The notes beneath the pieces were generated by a model that saw nothing but the letters and a program-made list of their open reading frames with translations, did not search any database and had not been told where the DNA came from. This document shows, piece after piece, positions 18,889-28,205 of a stretch of DNA of 64,000 nt. The DNA is taken from assembly GCF_016865525.2 (NCBI RefSeq), contig NZ_CP075169.1, positions 6,014,337 to 6,078,336 on the forward strand. Direction: 5' to 3'. The translations under genes were made by a program, and so were the position numbers. The stretch comes from Sodalis ligni (lineage in GTDB: Bacteria > Pseudomonadota > Gammaproteobacteria > Enterobacterales > Enterobacteriaceae). The number at the start of each line of letters is the position of its first letter. Within the stretch, counting starts at the first letter, position 1.

Positions 18889-20700
18889 ATGAATCCTACC
18901 GTAGCCCGTGTAACGCAACGTATCATCGACCGTTCAACAGCCACCCGCGCCGCTTACCTGGCGCGCATAGACGATGCGCGCACCAAAACGGTCCACCGCG
19001 CCCAGTTAGCCTGCGGCAATCTGGCCCATGGTTTTGCTGCCTGCCAGCCCGACGATAAAGCCGCGCTGAAAAGCCTGACCCATAATGACATCGCCATTAT
19101 CACCGCCTATAACGACATGCTGTCCGCCCATCAACCCTATGAATATTATCCGGAACGGTTGAAAGCCGCTTTGCATAGCGCCGGCGCGGTAGGCCAGGTG
19201 GCGGCCGGGGTTCCGGCCATGTGCGACGGTGTAACCCAGGGCCAGGACGGGATGGAACTCTCGCTCATGAGCCGCGAAATCATCGCCATGTCGGCGGCCA
19301 TCGGCTTATCCCACAATATGTTCGATGGGGCGCTTTATCTCGGTATCTGCGACAAGATAGTCCCGGGCCTGGTGATGGCGGCGTTATCTTTCGGCCATCT
19401 GCCGGCGGTGTTTGTACCGGCCGGCCCCATGGCCAGCGGTTTACCGAATAAGGAAAAAGTCCGGGTCCGGCAACTCTATGCGGAAGGGAAGCTTGACCGG
19501 GCCGCCATGCTGGAAGCAGAAGCCGAGTCTTATCACAGCGCCGGCACCTGTACGTTCTACGGTACCGCCAACTCTAACCAGATGGTCATGGAAATGATGG
19601 GGCTGCATCTGCCGGGTTCCTCCTTTATCCAGCCGAACACCCCGCTGCGTGACGCCCTCACCGATGCCGCAGCCGTCCAGGTTACCCGTCTGACGGAAAA
19701 CAGCGGCAATTACCTGCCCGTCGGCCGGTTGGTGGATGAAAAGGTCATCGTGAACGGCATTGTGGCATTGCTCACCACCGGCGGTTCCACCAATCACACC
19801 ATGCATCTGGTGGCCATGGCCCGCGCCGCCGGCATCATCATCAACTGGGACGATTTTTCCGAACTCTCCGATTCGGTGCCTTTGCTGGCGCGGATATATC
19901 CAAACGGCCCGGCGGACATCAATCAGTTCCACGATGCCGGCGGTGTCCAATTGGTGATTCGCGAACTGCTGAAAGGCGGATTGCTCAATGAAGACGTCAA
20001 TACCGTCGCCGGATTCGGCTTAAGCCGCTATACCCTTGAACCTTGGCTGGATCAGGGTACCCTGGCCTGGCGCGAAAGTCCCGAGACTTCCCTGGATCCG
20101 AAAGTGATTTCCACGCTGGAAAGCCCGTTCGAGCATCATGGCGGCACCAAGGTGTTGGACGGCAACCTGGGGCGTGCGGTAATGAAGACCTCCGCCGTAC
20201 CCATCGCCAACCAGGTTATTGAAGCGCCGGCGGTGGTATTCGAAAGCCAGCATGACGTCGGTCCGGCCTTTGATGCCGGGCAGTTGAATAAAGACTGTGT
20301 CATCGTGGTGCGTTATCAGGGCCCCCGCGCCAACGGGATGCCGGAGCTGCACAAGCTGATGCCGCCCCTGGGCGTCCTGCTGGATCGCGGTTACAAAATA
20401 GCGCTGGTGACCGATGGGCGTCTTTCGGGCGCCTCGGGCAAAGTGCCCTCGGCAATCCACGTCACGCCGGAAGCCTTTAACGGCGGGTTGCTGGCGAAGG
20501 CCCGCACCGGCGATATGGTGCGGGTTAATGGCGTTACCGGCGAGTTGTCCCTGCTGGTGGAAGAAAGCGAACTGGCTCAACGTACCGTCGCGTTGCCCGA
20601 TTTAAGCGCCGGCCATATGGGCAGCGGGCGGGAACTGTTCGGCGCCCTGCGCAGCCAGCTCTCCGGCGCCGAACAGGGTGCTAGCTGCATCGTCGTCTAA
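18889..20700 (+). CDS. edd: 6-phosphogluconate dehydratase
   Basis: Converts 6-phosphogluconate to 2-keto-3-deoxy-6-phosphogluconate, the first committed step of the Entner-Doudoroff pathway; an iron-sulfur enzyme of the IlvD/Edd family. The product is 603 residues, as in E. coli, with the family signatures [22 protein letters not shown] and a late [15 protein letters not shown]. The ATG at 18889 ([12 protein letters not shown]) matches the known N-terminus; a frame from 18808 would add 27 unrelated residues. The aldolase gene eda does not follow, unlike in E. coli, so it must be elsewhere if the pathway works. Confidence 0.97.
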   Translation: MNPTVARVTQRIIDRSTATRAAYLARIDDARTKTVHRAQLACGNLAHGFAACQPDDKAALKSLTHNDIAIITAYNDMLSAHQPYEYYPERLKAALHSAGAVGQVAAGVPAMCDGVTQGQDGMELSLMSREIIAMSAAIGLSHNMFDGALYLGICDKIVPGLVMAALSFGHLPAVFVPAGPMASGLPNKEKVRVRQLYAEGKLDRAAMLEAEAESYHSAGTCTFYGTANSNQMVMEMMGLHLPGSSFIQPNTPLRDALTDAAAVQVTRLTENSGNYLPVGRLVDEKVIVNGIVALLTTGGSTNHTMHLVAMARAAGIIINWDDFSELSDSVPLLARIYPNGPADINQFHDAGGVQLVIRELLKGGLLNEDVNTVAGFGLSRYTLEPWLDQGTLAWRESPETSLDPKVISTLESPFEHHGGTKVLDGNLGRAVMKTSAVPIANQVIEAPAVVFESQHDVGPAFDAGQLNKDCVIVVRYQGPRANGMPELHKLMPPLGVLLDRGYKIALVTDGRLSGASGKVPSAIHVTPEAFNGGLLAKARTGDMVRVNGVTGELSLLVEESELAQRTVALPDLSAGHMGSGRELFGALRSQLSGAEQGASCIVV

Positions 20701-20725
20701 GCGCAAAAATCCTTACCCTACGATT

Positions 20726-20745
20726 CCCGGCCGAGCCTGGCCGGG
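20726..20745 (+). terminator. edd: Hairpin downstream of edd
   Basis: A 7-bp perfect stem CCCGGCC / GGCCGGG with a 6-nt loop lies 26 bp past edd and is followed by the weak T-rich ATAGTTTCT. It separates edd from convergent metA. Confidence 0.5.
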
Positions 20746-20804
20746 ATAGTTTCTCTGCCGGCCGTCCATGGCCCTCACCGCGCCCCTTGTATGTTTGTGG
20801 GACA

Positions 20805-21734
20805 TCAATCGATGGTGGGGTTCATATTGCGTAAATCGAACGGCGTGATCTGATAAACGTAATAATTGAGCCAGTTGGCAAACAGCAGGTGCCCGTGGCT
20901 CCGCCAGCTCGCTTTCGGCGTCAGATCGGGATTGTCATCCGGGAAATAATTAACCGGCAGCAAGGGATCCAGGCCGGCGGCCAGATCCCGATGATATTCG
21001 CCGGCCAGGGTCAGTGCGTCATATTCAGGATGTCCGGTGACAAAGGCCAGCCGCTTGTCTTTACTGGCGAACAGATACGCCCCCGTTTGCTCGGACTCCG
21101 CCAGGATCTCCAGATCGGTATACCGGCGGATGACGTCGGTGGGAAAATCCGCATAGCGGGAATGGGGCGCCAGAAAGGTCTCATCAAAACCACGGGTCAG
21201 CAACGCGTGGGGCTTAAGGGTATTGTGCTGGTAAACGCCGGCCAGTTTTACCTGGCGGGTCATTTTAGGAATATCGTACAAAATATTCAGCGCGGCTTGT
21301 ACCGCCCAACAGACAAACAGGGTTGACGTGACATGATCCTTTGACCATTGCAGGATCCGGGCGATCTGCGGCCAGTAAACCACATCGCTGAAATCCACCA
21401 GCCCCAGCGGCGCCCCGGTAACCACCAGACCGTCGTAGTTCTGATCCTGGATATCCTCAAAGTCGCAGTAAAAGGTATTGAGATGCTGCGCCGGCGTATT
21501 TTTCGACTCATGGCTGTCGATGCGCAGCAGTTGAATATCGATCTGGAGCGGCGAATTGGATAACAAACGCAGGAATTGGTTTTCCGTCTCTATTTTTTTC
21601 GGCATCAGATTGAGTATCAGAACCTTCAACGGACGAATTTCCTGTGTGCTGGCGCGGGAAGTCGTCATCACAAAGACATTTTCATTGCGCAGAAAATTTA
21701 CTGCCGGCAACTCATCAAGAACCCGAATCGGCAT
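20805..21734 (-). CDS. metA: Homoserine O-succinyltransferase
   Basis: Succinylates L-homoserine, the first dedicated step of methionine synthesis. The product is 309 residues, the E. coli length, with the catalytic Cys in [10 protein letters not shown] (near residue 142) and the His/Glu pair in VTGHPEYD (near 235-237). Tandem met boxes precede it, so MetJ with S-adenosylmethionine should repress it. metA and metH both lie in this region, as in E. coli. An acetyl-CoA-using variant cannot be wholly excluded from sequence, but enterobacterial MetA uses succinyl-CoA. Confidence 0.96.
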   Translation of the reverse strand: MPIRVLDELPAVNFLRNENVFVMTTSRASTQEIRPLKVLILNLMPKKIETENQFLRLLSNSPLQIDIQLLRIDSHESKNTPAQHLNTFYCDFEDIQDQNYDGLVVTGAPLGLVDFSDVVYWPQIARILQWSKDHVTSTLFVCWAVQAALNILYDIPKMTRQVKLAGVYQHNTLKPHALLTRGFDETFLAPHSRYADFPTDVIRRYTDLEILAESEQTGAYLFASKDKRLAFVTGHPEYDALTLAGEYHRDLAAGLDPLLPVNYFPDDNPDLTPKASWRSHGHLLFANWLNYYVYQITPFDLRNMNPTID

Positions 21735-21753
21735 AACCTTAGAACCTCAAAGC

Positions 21754-21777
21754 ATACGTTTATACGTTTAGACATCC
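21754..21777 (-). promoter_or_regulatory. MetJ operator: three tandem met boxes
   Basis: On the minus strand three adjacent 8-mers read GGATGTCT, AAACGTAT, AAACGTAT, each close to the met-box consensus AGACGTCT. They lie 20 bp before metA. MetJ binds such tandem boxes cooperatively. Confidence 0.8.
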
Positions 21778-21954
21778 AGATGCCCGACCATACCGCTTTT
21801 GCTAAATGATGTCGAGTATTCAACCATAAGTTGAAAATGTTTCATCTTAATCACTATTTTAGCTGATGGATTTTTTAGCGGCCGTATTTTTGTAATGGTT
21901 TGATTAAATGATGAAATAACTGTTTTCATGCGTGAAAGGCAGGCTGGGGCACCA

Positions 21955-21984
21955 GGATGCCCGGCAGTTTTACCGCCGGCATCC
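21955..21984 (-). terminator. Hairpin after the sigma54-regulator gene
   Basis: A ten-pair GC-rich stem with one bulged base (GGATGCCCGGC / GCCGGCATCC) and a 9-nt loop starts 1 bp past the regulator stop codon. No T-tract follows. Confidence 0.5.
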
Positions 21985-21985
21985 C

Positions 21986-23926
21986 CTAAGGTTTCATTAG
22001 CCAGCGGTTGATTGAGGTACGATCCACATCCAGCATCCGTGCGGTACGGCTTTTATTATAACCTTGCCTGGCAATGACCCGCTCCAGTATAGCCCGGCGG
22101 ATCTGTGCGTAATTACCCTCCAGCAAATCGCATTGGGTACAGGCTTTTTTCCCCAATTGCTGTTGCCCGCCGGCGAGATCCTCGATGTAGAGCGCGGCCT
22201 GCTCGAGATCCAGCGTATCGCCGACGGCTGAGAGCGCCAGACGCTCCATAATATTGCCCAGCTGCCGTGCATTGCCAGGCCAAGAGTAACGAGTCAGGAA
22301 TCGCCACAGATTGTCCGCCAGACGCAGCGGCGGCAAATCATAGCGCCGGCGATAACGGCTCAGCCAGTATTCACCGATGGCGCGGATATCTTCCGGCCGT
22401 TCGCGCAGCGGCATGGCGGTAATCTTCAGTACGTTGATGCGGTAATAGAGGTCTTCGCGAAAACCGCCTTCCTCGACAAATGTCTGGATGTTACGGTTGG
22501 TGGCGGCGATGATGCGCACATCGATGGGAATAATACGATCCGAGCCCAGGCGTATCAGCTGGCGTTCTTGCAACACCCGCAGCAGTTTTGATTGCAGGCT
22601 TTTGTCCAGCTCGGTGATTTCATCCAGGAACAGCGTACCGCCATGGGCCAGTTCAAACAGTCCGGTTTTGCCCTTGCGCGACGCGCCGGAAAATGCCCCC
22701 TCCACATAGCCGAACAGCTCGCTTTCCAGAATATCCGGCGGGATGGCCCCGCAATTTACCGGCACGAACATTTTATCCCGGCGCTCGCTGGCATTATGAA
22801 TGCTTTGGGCAATGATCTCCTTACCGGTGCCGTTCTCGCCAATCAGCAAAATTGTGGCATCGGTCTTGGCATAGGTTGCCGCCAGCTGCAGCCGGCGGGC
22901 CATTTCAGGGTGGCCGGTGATAAAATCGTTGAAACCATAACGGGCCTGGAAATTGCGTTTTTCCGCTTCCTTAAGGCGTATCGCCTGCTCCTCGCCGCGT
23001 ACGGTGGCGGCTTTTTGCAAGGTGATAATCAGCCGGTCGGTCTCGCCGTTTTCAACAATGGGCGTTACCTTGGCCAGGAGGGATCCATAGGCGCTGCTAT
23101 CGATAATCAGGCTTTCGTTCACATCATAGTGTTCGTTAAAGCGGGATAAAGACCCAAACGCCAGGTAGCGTTGCAAGTTATCCCCGGTACGCTGCGTCAA
23201 CCCAAGCATGGACATCGCCTGGCTGTTGCTGTGCAGGATTTCTCCCCGCCCGTTGACGGTGATAATGGCCTTGCTCACCGCATCAATCAAGGTTTGCAGC
23301 TGGCGGTTTTCCACACGCTGGCGCGCCAGCCCCCGATAGACCGTAATGGCCTCTTCCAGCGCCCGTTCAATGGACTCCACGCCGGTACTCAACAGCGTGC
23401 AACGCTCGGCGGGAAGGTCGAAATAATCAGTGCTAATGGCATCACCGATAAGCCGCTCCACCTCGCCGTTGGCCATTTGCTGATGCACCTGCCGGCGAAT
23501 ACGTTCGATGGTGGGCAGCGACATATCCGGCACGGTAAAAATTTTCAGCGGAATATTCAGCATCGCGGCGATTTTACGGCTGCCGTTGATGACGCTGACG
23601 TAACCGACGATGCCAATGCAGGTTTGGTTACGATAAGGAGCCAAGGCGTCAATGATATCGTAAGCGGAGGTTTTTATTTCGATAATGGGCTGCTTTATGC
23701 ATTGTTCCAGCAATCTCACCATGCCGCCGCGGCTGATAAAAATATCGTAATCTTCCAGCGGTAAATGCTTCAGGGTCTCTTTAATCCCGGTCAAGCTGGA
23801 TTCCACAATGGTAATGTTGGCTTTACCGGCATAATTGGCTTTAATGCCGGCAATATTTTCGGTGAGATCGGCGGTGGGTGAGATAATACAAAAATGCGGA
23901 AGCTTCTTCATTACACAATGTCCCAT
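21986..23926 (-). CDS. Sigma54-dependent transcriptional activator with PrpR_N sensor domain
   Basis: Enhancer-binding protein of about 646 residues: an N-terminal PrpR_N domain (to ~200, sensing a small ligand in the family), a PAS-like region (~205-310), the AAA+ domain with Walker A GENGTGKE (~365), GAFSGA (~412) and Walker B TLFLDE (~433), and a Fis-type helix-turn-helix at the end (YNKSRTARMLDVDRTSINRWL region). The usual GAFTGA loop, which contacts sigma54, has Ser for Thr. I chose the ATG at 23926, which has GGAAG 6 nt upstream; a GTG at 23941 and an ATG at 23911 are alternatives. It is the last gene of the KdgT/UxaA-type module and should activate the sigma54 promoter at 26690-26705. 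Confidence 0.88.
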   Translation of the reverse strand: MGHCVMKKLPHFCIISPTADLTENIAGIKANYAGKANITIVESSLTGIKETLKHLPLEDYDIFISRGGMVRLLEQCIKQPIIEIKTSAYDIIDALAPYRNQTCIGIVGYVSVINGSRKIAAMLNIPLKIFTVPDMSLPTIERIRRQVHQQMANGEVERLIGDAISTDYFDLPAERCTLLSTGVESIERALEEAITVYRGLARQRVENRQLQTLIDAVSKAIITVNGRGEILHSNSQAMSMLGLTQRTGDNLQRYLAFGSLSRFNEHYDVNESLIIDSSAYGSLLAKVTPIVENGETDRLIITLQKAATVRGEEQAIRLKEAEKRNFQARYGFNDFITGHPEMARRLQLAATYAKTDATILLIGENGTGKEIIAQSIHNASERRDKMFVPVNCGAIPPDILESELFGYVEGAFSGASRKGKTGLFELAHGGTLFLDEITELDKSLQSKLLRVLQERQLIRLGSDRIIPIDVRIIAATNRNIQTFVEEGGFREDLYYRINVLKITAMPLRERPEDIRAIGEYWLSRYRRRYDLPPLRLADNLWRFLTRYSWPGNARQLGNIMERLALSAVGDTLDLEQAALYIEDLAGGQQQLGKKACTQCDLLEGNYAQIRRAILERVIARQGYNKSRTARMLDVDRTSINRWLMKP

Positions 23927-23993
23927 AAACAACTTCCGCACGATGATAAAGAGATAAGAAATATTTACCGTTAGCCGGTCCCGTTATTTACAT

Positions 23994-24965
23994 TTAGGTC
24001 CTTGCTTTTTTGGGAATCATTTGATGTTTTTTTTCCAAGCGTAGGGCCTCTTTTTTAGCGACCCAGGCGCTCAGCAACGGCGTCAACAGCGAGGAAACGA
24101 TAGTGGATGCCGCCACCTGCGGCGTCGCCACCGCCACTAATCCCGCCATGCTGTGATCGACGCTGGCAATGGCCGCCGGTGTGGCTACCGCGTTGCCCGC
24201 GGTGGTTGACACCGCCGCGCCGGCAATGCCGCTGCCCCCCGCCAGGCGCGAAACCAGGATATTAAAGACGCCGCCGATGACCACCGTCATCACGCCAAGC
24301 AATACGCCCGACAGCCCGGCTTGCAGCAGCGTCATAAAATCGATATTGGTGCCCAGGCCAAAAGAGAAGAAGGGGATCAACATACCGCCGCCGCTTTTCA
24401 AAAAGGCACGCATCTCCTCATCCAGATTACCCAATATCACGCCGATAATGATAGGAATGATTACCGCGATAAAATCCAGCAGCGGAATCGACACCAAGCC
24501 GGCGGTGCCCATCGCCACCATGGTGAGAAACGGGCCTTCCAGCACTGACAGTACCGCAATGGCGCCGCGATCGGTTTCATTACCGTATTCTTTGGTAAGC
24601 GCCGCATACAGGCCCATATTGGCATTGGTCATGGCGGAAATAATGGCCAGGCCGGACAGCCCGAACAGTCCGCCCTCTCCGCAAAATTTCACTACCGCCA
24701 GACCAATGACGATACCCACCACCAGTTTTGACAAGGTAATAGCCGCCCCTTTTTTCAAAGCCTGTGGCGCGGCGTTAAAGCGGATTTCCGCTCCCATACA
24801 AATAAAGAATACCGCCAGGATCGCCATCGAACCGTGGGATAACGCGGTGGTAAAGCTGCCTATTTCCAGGGCTCGGGGGAAAAATGTTTTAAATAGGGCG
24901 CCGATAATCAGCGGTATGACCATCATGCCGCCCGGAAATTTTTCCATTGCTCGTTTGATTTTCAT
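23994..24965 (-). CDS. KdgT-family sugar-acid permease
   Basis: Inner-membrane cation symporter of the 2-keto-3-deoxygluconate permease family, 323 residues (E. coli KdgT 327), with about ten hydrophobic helices. Shared stretches include MEKFPGGMM at the N-terminus, [21 protein letters not shown] and [11 protein letters not shown]. It lies between the dehydratase subunits and the sigma54 activator, so it probably imports the sugar acid that the dehydratase uses. KDG itself is the E. coli substrate, but similarity is at family level only, and I leave the symbol blank. Confidence 0.85.
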   Translation of the reverse strand: MKIKRAMEKFPGGMMVIPLIIGALFKTFFPRALEIGSFTTALSHGSMAILAVFFICMGAEIRFNAAPQALKKGAAITLSKLVVGIVIGLAVVKFCGEGGLFGLSGLAIISAMTNANMGLYAALTKEYGNETDRGAIAVLSVLEGPFLTMVAMGTAGLVSIPLLDFIAVIIPIIIGVILGNLDEEMRAFLKSGGGMLIPFFSFGLGTNIDFMTLLQAGLSGVLLGVMTVVIGGVFNILVSRLAGGSGIAGAAVSTTAGNAVATPAAIASVDHSMAGLVAVATPQVAASTIVSSLLTPLLSAWVAKKEALRLEKKHQMIPKKART

Positions 24966-25180
24966 TTCAGCCTCTTATAAAGGAGCTTGTTGACATAGCG
25001 CACGGCCGGGGCAGGTTGCCAGATCGTAAACTCGCCGTGAATACGTCCTTGTAGGCTCGATCCGCGCCATCCCTGGCGCGGACGGTTTACTCTTCCGGCA
25101 GCCTGTCCCGTCTTATTGACTCCGAATACGTCTGTCAGCAGTCTGAAGGGACGTTACCGTTCCTTGGGGCCTGAATATAT

Positions 25181-26344
25181 TCAGAAGGAAGGCGCAATTT
25201 TATAAATCGAGAACTCATCATGGCCGAGTTCTTCCGCTTTGGTGCTTTTTCCGTTGGCAACCTTCAGTATTTCATCAAATACCCGTTGTCCCATCTCCTC
25301 AATGGTGGCTTCTCCGCGCATGGCCGCTGAAACATCAAGGTCGATGTTATCGCTCATTTTGGCGTAGGTGGCTTCGTTGGCGGTGATTTTAATCACCGGC
25401 GCAATGGGCGTGCCGGTAGGACTGCCGCGCCCGGTGGTGAATACGATCAAATTGGCGCCCCCCGCGACCTTGCCGGAGAGTGATTCAATATCCTGCCCCG
25501 GGGTGTCCATCACCCACAGCCCATGGCCCTGTGGACGGTCTGCGTATTTCAACACTCCCTGCAGCGGCGAATGGCCCGCTTTATGGATGCAGCCGAGGGA
25601 TTTTTCTTCAATGGTGGTCAAGCCGCCTTTGATATTGCCCGGCGTCGGCTGGCCGCCGCGAATATCCTCGCCTAATGCCTTGGCCCGCTGCTCGCAGTCC
25701 AGCACCATATCGATGAATTCTTTCGCCACCCGCGGGTTGACGGCACGTTTGGCAAAAACCTGCTCCGCGCCGATAAATTCGGTGGTTTCCGACAGCATGG
25801 CGGTGCCGCCTTCCGCAATCAGCCGATCGCAGGCAACCCCCAGCGAAGGATTGGAGATCAGCCCTGAGGTAGTATCCGAACCGCCGCATTCCATACCCAG
25901 CGTCAGTTCGGCAAGGGAAATCGCCTCCCCCTGCTGCATCGACAGCTCCTGGGCATAGGCCCGGGCCAGGGAAATACCTTTAGCCTGGCAATTAAGCGTG
26001 CCGCCTTCGCCCTGGATGGTCACGCAGCAGACCGGTTTGCCGGTTTTGCGTATTTCATCGGTAACATAGGTGGGCTCAGCCCCTTCGCAGCCCAGCCCCA
26101 CCACCACCACCGCACCGACATTACCGTTGGCGGCGACGTTGATCAGGGTTTTTACCGTGAGTTTGGCATCGCTGGCTATTTGACAGCAGCCGAAATTATT
26201 ATTTATCCACACGGCGCCTTTAACCTGCAGGCTGATATCGCGCGCCACTTTATTGGAACAGGCGCTGGTGGGTAAAATCAATACATGGTTACGGATGCCG
26301 ACGGATCCGTCGGGACGGCGATAACCTTTAAATGTCATGCTCAT
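25181..26344 (-). CDS. UxaA-family dehydratase/lyase, large (catalytic) subunit
   Basis: 387-residue protein matching the C-terminal catalytic part of altronate (UxaA) and galactarate (GarD) dehydratases and the large subunit of sulfolactate sulfo-lyase (SuyB). Seen: an N-terminal RPDGSVGIRNH motif, GCEGAEPTYV, GMECGGSDTTSG and FTTGRGSPTGTPIAPVIK, all typical. The enzyme removes water (or sulfite in SuyB) from a 2,3-dihydroxy-type acid, using iron in known members. The small SAF subunit is a separate gene 12 bp upstream rather than fused as in UxaA. With a KdgT-type permease next to it, a hexonate substrate such as altronate is likelier than sulfolactate. Confidence 0.85.
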   Translation of the reverse strand: MSMTFKGYRRPDGSVGIRNHVLILPTSACSNKVARDISLQVKGAVWINNNFGCCQIASDAKLTVKTLINVAANGNVGAVVVVGLGCEGAEPTYVTDEIRKTGKPVCCVTIQGEGGTLNCQAKGISLARAYAQELSMQQGEAISLAELTLGMECGGSDTTSGLISNPSLGVACDRLIAEGGTAMLSETTEFIGAEQVFAKRAVNPRVAKEFIDMVLDCEQRAKALGEDIRGGQPTPGNIKGGLTTIEEKSLGCIHKAGHSPLQGVLKYADRPQGHGLWVMDTPGQDIESLSGKVAGGANLIVFTTGRGSPTGTPIAPVIKITANEATYAKMSDNIDLDVSAAMRGEATIEEMGQRVFDEILKVANGKSTKAEELGHDEFSIYKIAPSF

Positions 26345-26356
26345 GCTTATCTCCTG

Positions 26357-26647
26357 TTATTGCCAGTCGCCGCGGCCGCGTTCACTTTCCACATTGTGCA
26401 CGTGGACATACTCGCCCCGTTGAATGGGCGCGGTGCTGCGGCCTATGGATTCACCGTATTTATAAACTTCGCCGTGCAAAGCGATATCGGCGATGGCGAA
26501 TTTGTGCCCGAACGGCACATCCTGGCGCAAAGACACATCGATAAAACGATTGTCGATGGCAACCGTGGCGTTTTCTCCGGCGTGGAGGGCTATCAGGGCA
26601 ACGGCAACGTTGTCCTTGCCATTGATGACGACTGCGTTATTTTTCAT
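26357..26647 (-). CDS. UxaA-family dehydratase/lyase, small SAF-domain subunit
   Basis: 96-residue SAF-domain protein equivalent to the N-terminal domain of UxaA and to SuyA. The pattern runs from DNVAVALIALHAGE through a DVPFGHKFA motif to a C-terminal GEYVHVHNVE, typical of this family. It is the first gene of the module; AGAGGA precedes its ATG, and the sigma54 promoter lies about 40 bp upstream. It should form a heteromer with the large subunit, completing the active site. Confidence 0.85.
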   Translation of the reverse strand: MKNNAVVINGKDNVAVALIALHAGENATVAIDNRFIDVSLRQDVPFGHKFAIADIALHGEVYKYGESIGRSTAPIQRGEYVHVHNVESERGRGDWQ

Positions 26648-26689
26648 GGGTGGTCCTCTTTATAGCTACATTGCTTCCGGGCTATAGAG

Positions 26690-26705
26690 AGCAACCATCA
26701 TGCCA
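26690..26705 (-). promoter_or_regulatory. Sigma54 (-24/-12) promoter of the dehydratase-KdgT module
   Basis: The minus strand reads TGGCATGATGGTTGCT: GG and GC are 12 bp apart as required, with one mismatch to TGGCAC-N5-TTGCW. The start point would be near 26679, giving a ~32-nt leader to the first dehydratase gene. Direct repeats ATGATATTA at 26705-26713 and 26719-26727 lie just upstream. Confidence 0.72.
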
Positions 26706-26815
26706 TGATATTAAGCATATGATATTATTGAATTTTTAATAAAATAAACGTTTCGGGGTAAAAAACCTGCGGGATATAGCCTCAGGTGATGCGGATATTT
26801 GCCTCACTTTTTACA

Positions 26816-27476
26816 TCAGAGGCTGGTGTATTTTTCGATTATCGAAATCCTGATATTGTCAATATGATGCGAGACCTCCAGGGCGGCCTGCTCCGCGTCC
26901 CCCTTTTCAAGGGCGGCAATGATAGCCATATGTTCATTCAGGACGGGCATCATGCGCTTATCCACCCGTTTGAGTGAAAACATCCGGGTTTTGCGCCGTA
27001 ATTCATCTATCATCTCCGCCAAGAGCTTGTTTTCGCAATAATGGACAATCAGCCCGTGCAATTCCGCATCCACAATCTGGTGCTCATAGCTGGAAGGGTC
27101 GCCGGCCTGCCTGAGCTTTTCCAGCCTGACCTTCAGCAGCGCCAGCTTATTCAGGGGGATTTTGCCGGCTGAGCGGGCCGCCGCCTCGGTTTCCAGCAGT
27201 CGTCTGACGTGGAGAATCTCAAGAATTTCCTCGAGGGTCACCATGCGGACAAAAGCCGATTATTGGACTTACGCTCGAGGATTTCTCTCCTTCAAGCCTG
27301 TGCATCGCTTCACGTAGCGGGGTCCTGGAAATACCGAGACGGATAGCTAGCGCCCGCTCTTGTATCTGCTCGCCCTGCTTTAGCTCCCTGGCAATGATCA
27401 AATCCAGCAGCGCTTCATAAGCCTGATTGCCAAGACCGCCATTACCGCCATCCAATAATGCTGTTTTATTTGTCAT
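26816..27476 (-). pseudogene. Broken FCD-type GntR regulator (two frame disruptions)
   Basis: The first frame (27476-27219) carries a GntR winged helix (QERALAIRLGISRTPLREAM), and a second frame (to 26816) carries the FCD ligand-binding domain from MVTLEEILEILHVRRLLE to the end. Between them a third frame supplies EILERKSNNR, the expected wing end, and the second frame supplies AFVRM only after a base is restored. The simplest explanation is two single-base losses, near 27286 and 27257, each at a G. No frame encodes the intact ~220-residue protein. It is divergent from the importer operon at 28206, whose regulator it probably was. A base-calling error is the alternative, but two would be needed. 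Confidence 0.82.
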
Positions 27477-28205
27477 TTATTTTATCTTTCATGAAATTAA
27501 AAGAGGGAGTGGGAGACTGGCCATATCAGACGGAATACCATAGGTATATTAATCTATTAACTCTTAGCAGGATGTCAACGTTTATTGGAAACCATGGCCA
27601 AGCATTGGCGGATGTGTGATCAGGCCGGCGAATTCTTTTGCACAAAAATAAATCAATAGCACTGACTTGGTGCGTTTAGCTGCTGAATCACTTGAAACAG
27701 GCGAACGCATTCGCTGCTGAAAAGTGAATAAAACCCGGCGGGGAAAAATATTTACCTTATAAAAAGGGATTCGTTGAAATACTCTCGCGGTGAAAAAAAA
27801 GGCAGCTATTGGCCGGACTATATCATCATTACAAAAACAGGCGAGAGGACCGGAAGAATATCTAGCTGAATTATAATAAATTTTAAAATTATTGCGCTAA
27901 GAATTTCGTGGGAATTGTTTCTTTATCGCGCAGGGCCTCAAGGCATCGGTACAATTTTTATACGCCTGCGCTGCCGTTTTCTTGTGCTGGTTAGGAAAAT
28001 TTGGCATTTATATTGCTTTCAAAAAATATACCATTTTGATACCAATCGATCATACCAGGTTAACCAAGAGGAAAAGTATCATGGGTAATCTTTGATTCAA
28101 CTGGTATACCACTTGGATACCAAAATAACATGATGATAGCTATGAAAAAATAAAGCGGCCCAAACGGCTGATAAGCACAATTATCCATATGATAAGGGTA
28201 ACTCC
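27477..28205. other. 730-bp intergenic region between the broken regulator and the importer operon
   Basis: AT-rich with no plausible gene on either strand. It contains a palindromic ATACCATAGGTAT (27535-27547) and, at its right end, GATACCA/TGGTATACCA-type sites (28033-28123). The rest shows nothing I can assign. Confidence 0.6.
28102..28123. promoter_or_regulatory. Candidate FCD-GntR operator pair upstream of the importer operon
   Basis: TGGTATACCA (28102-28111) is a perfect palindrome, followed by TTGGATACCAA (28113-28123), an 11-bp palindrome about a central base. A third related half-site TTGATACCAA lies at 28036-28045. The core resembles the ExuR/UxuR-type operator TTGGTATACCAA and is the class of site FCD regulators bind. 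Confidence 0.55.

Noticed and set aside
22592..23764. Long plus-strand frames opposite the sigma54 regulator
   Set aside because: Shadows of the regulator gene; no start signals or family features.
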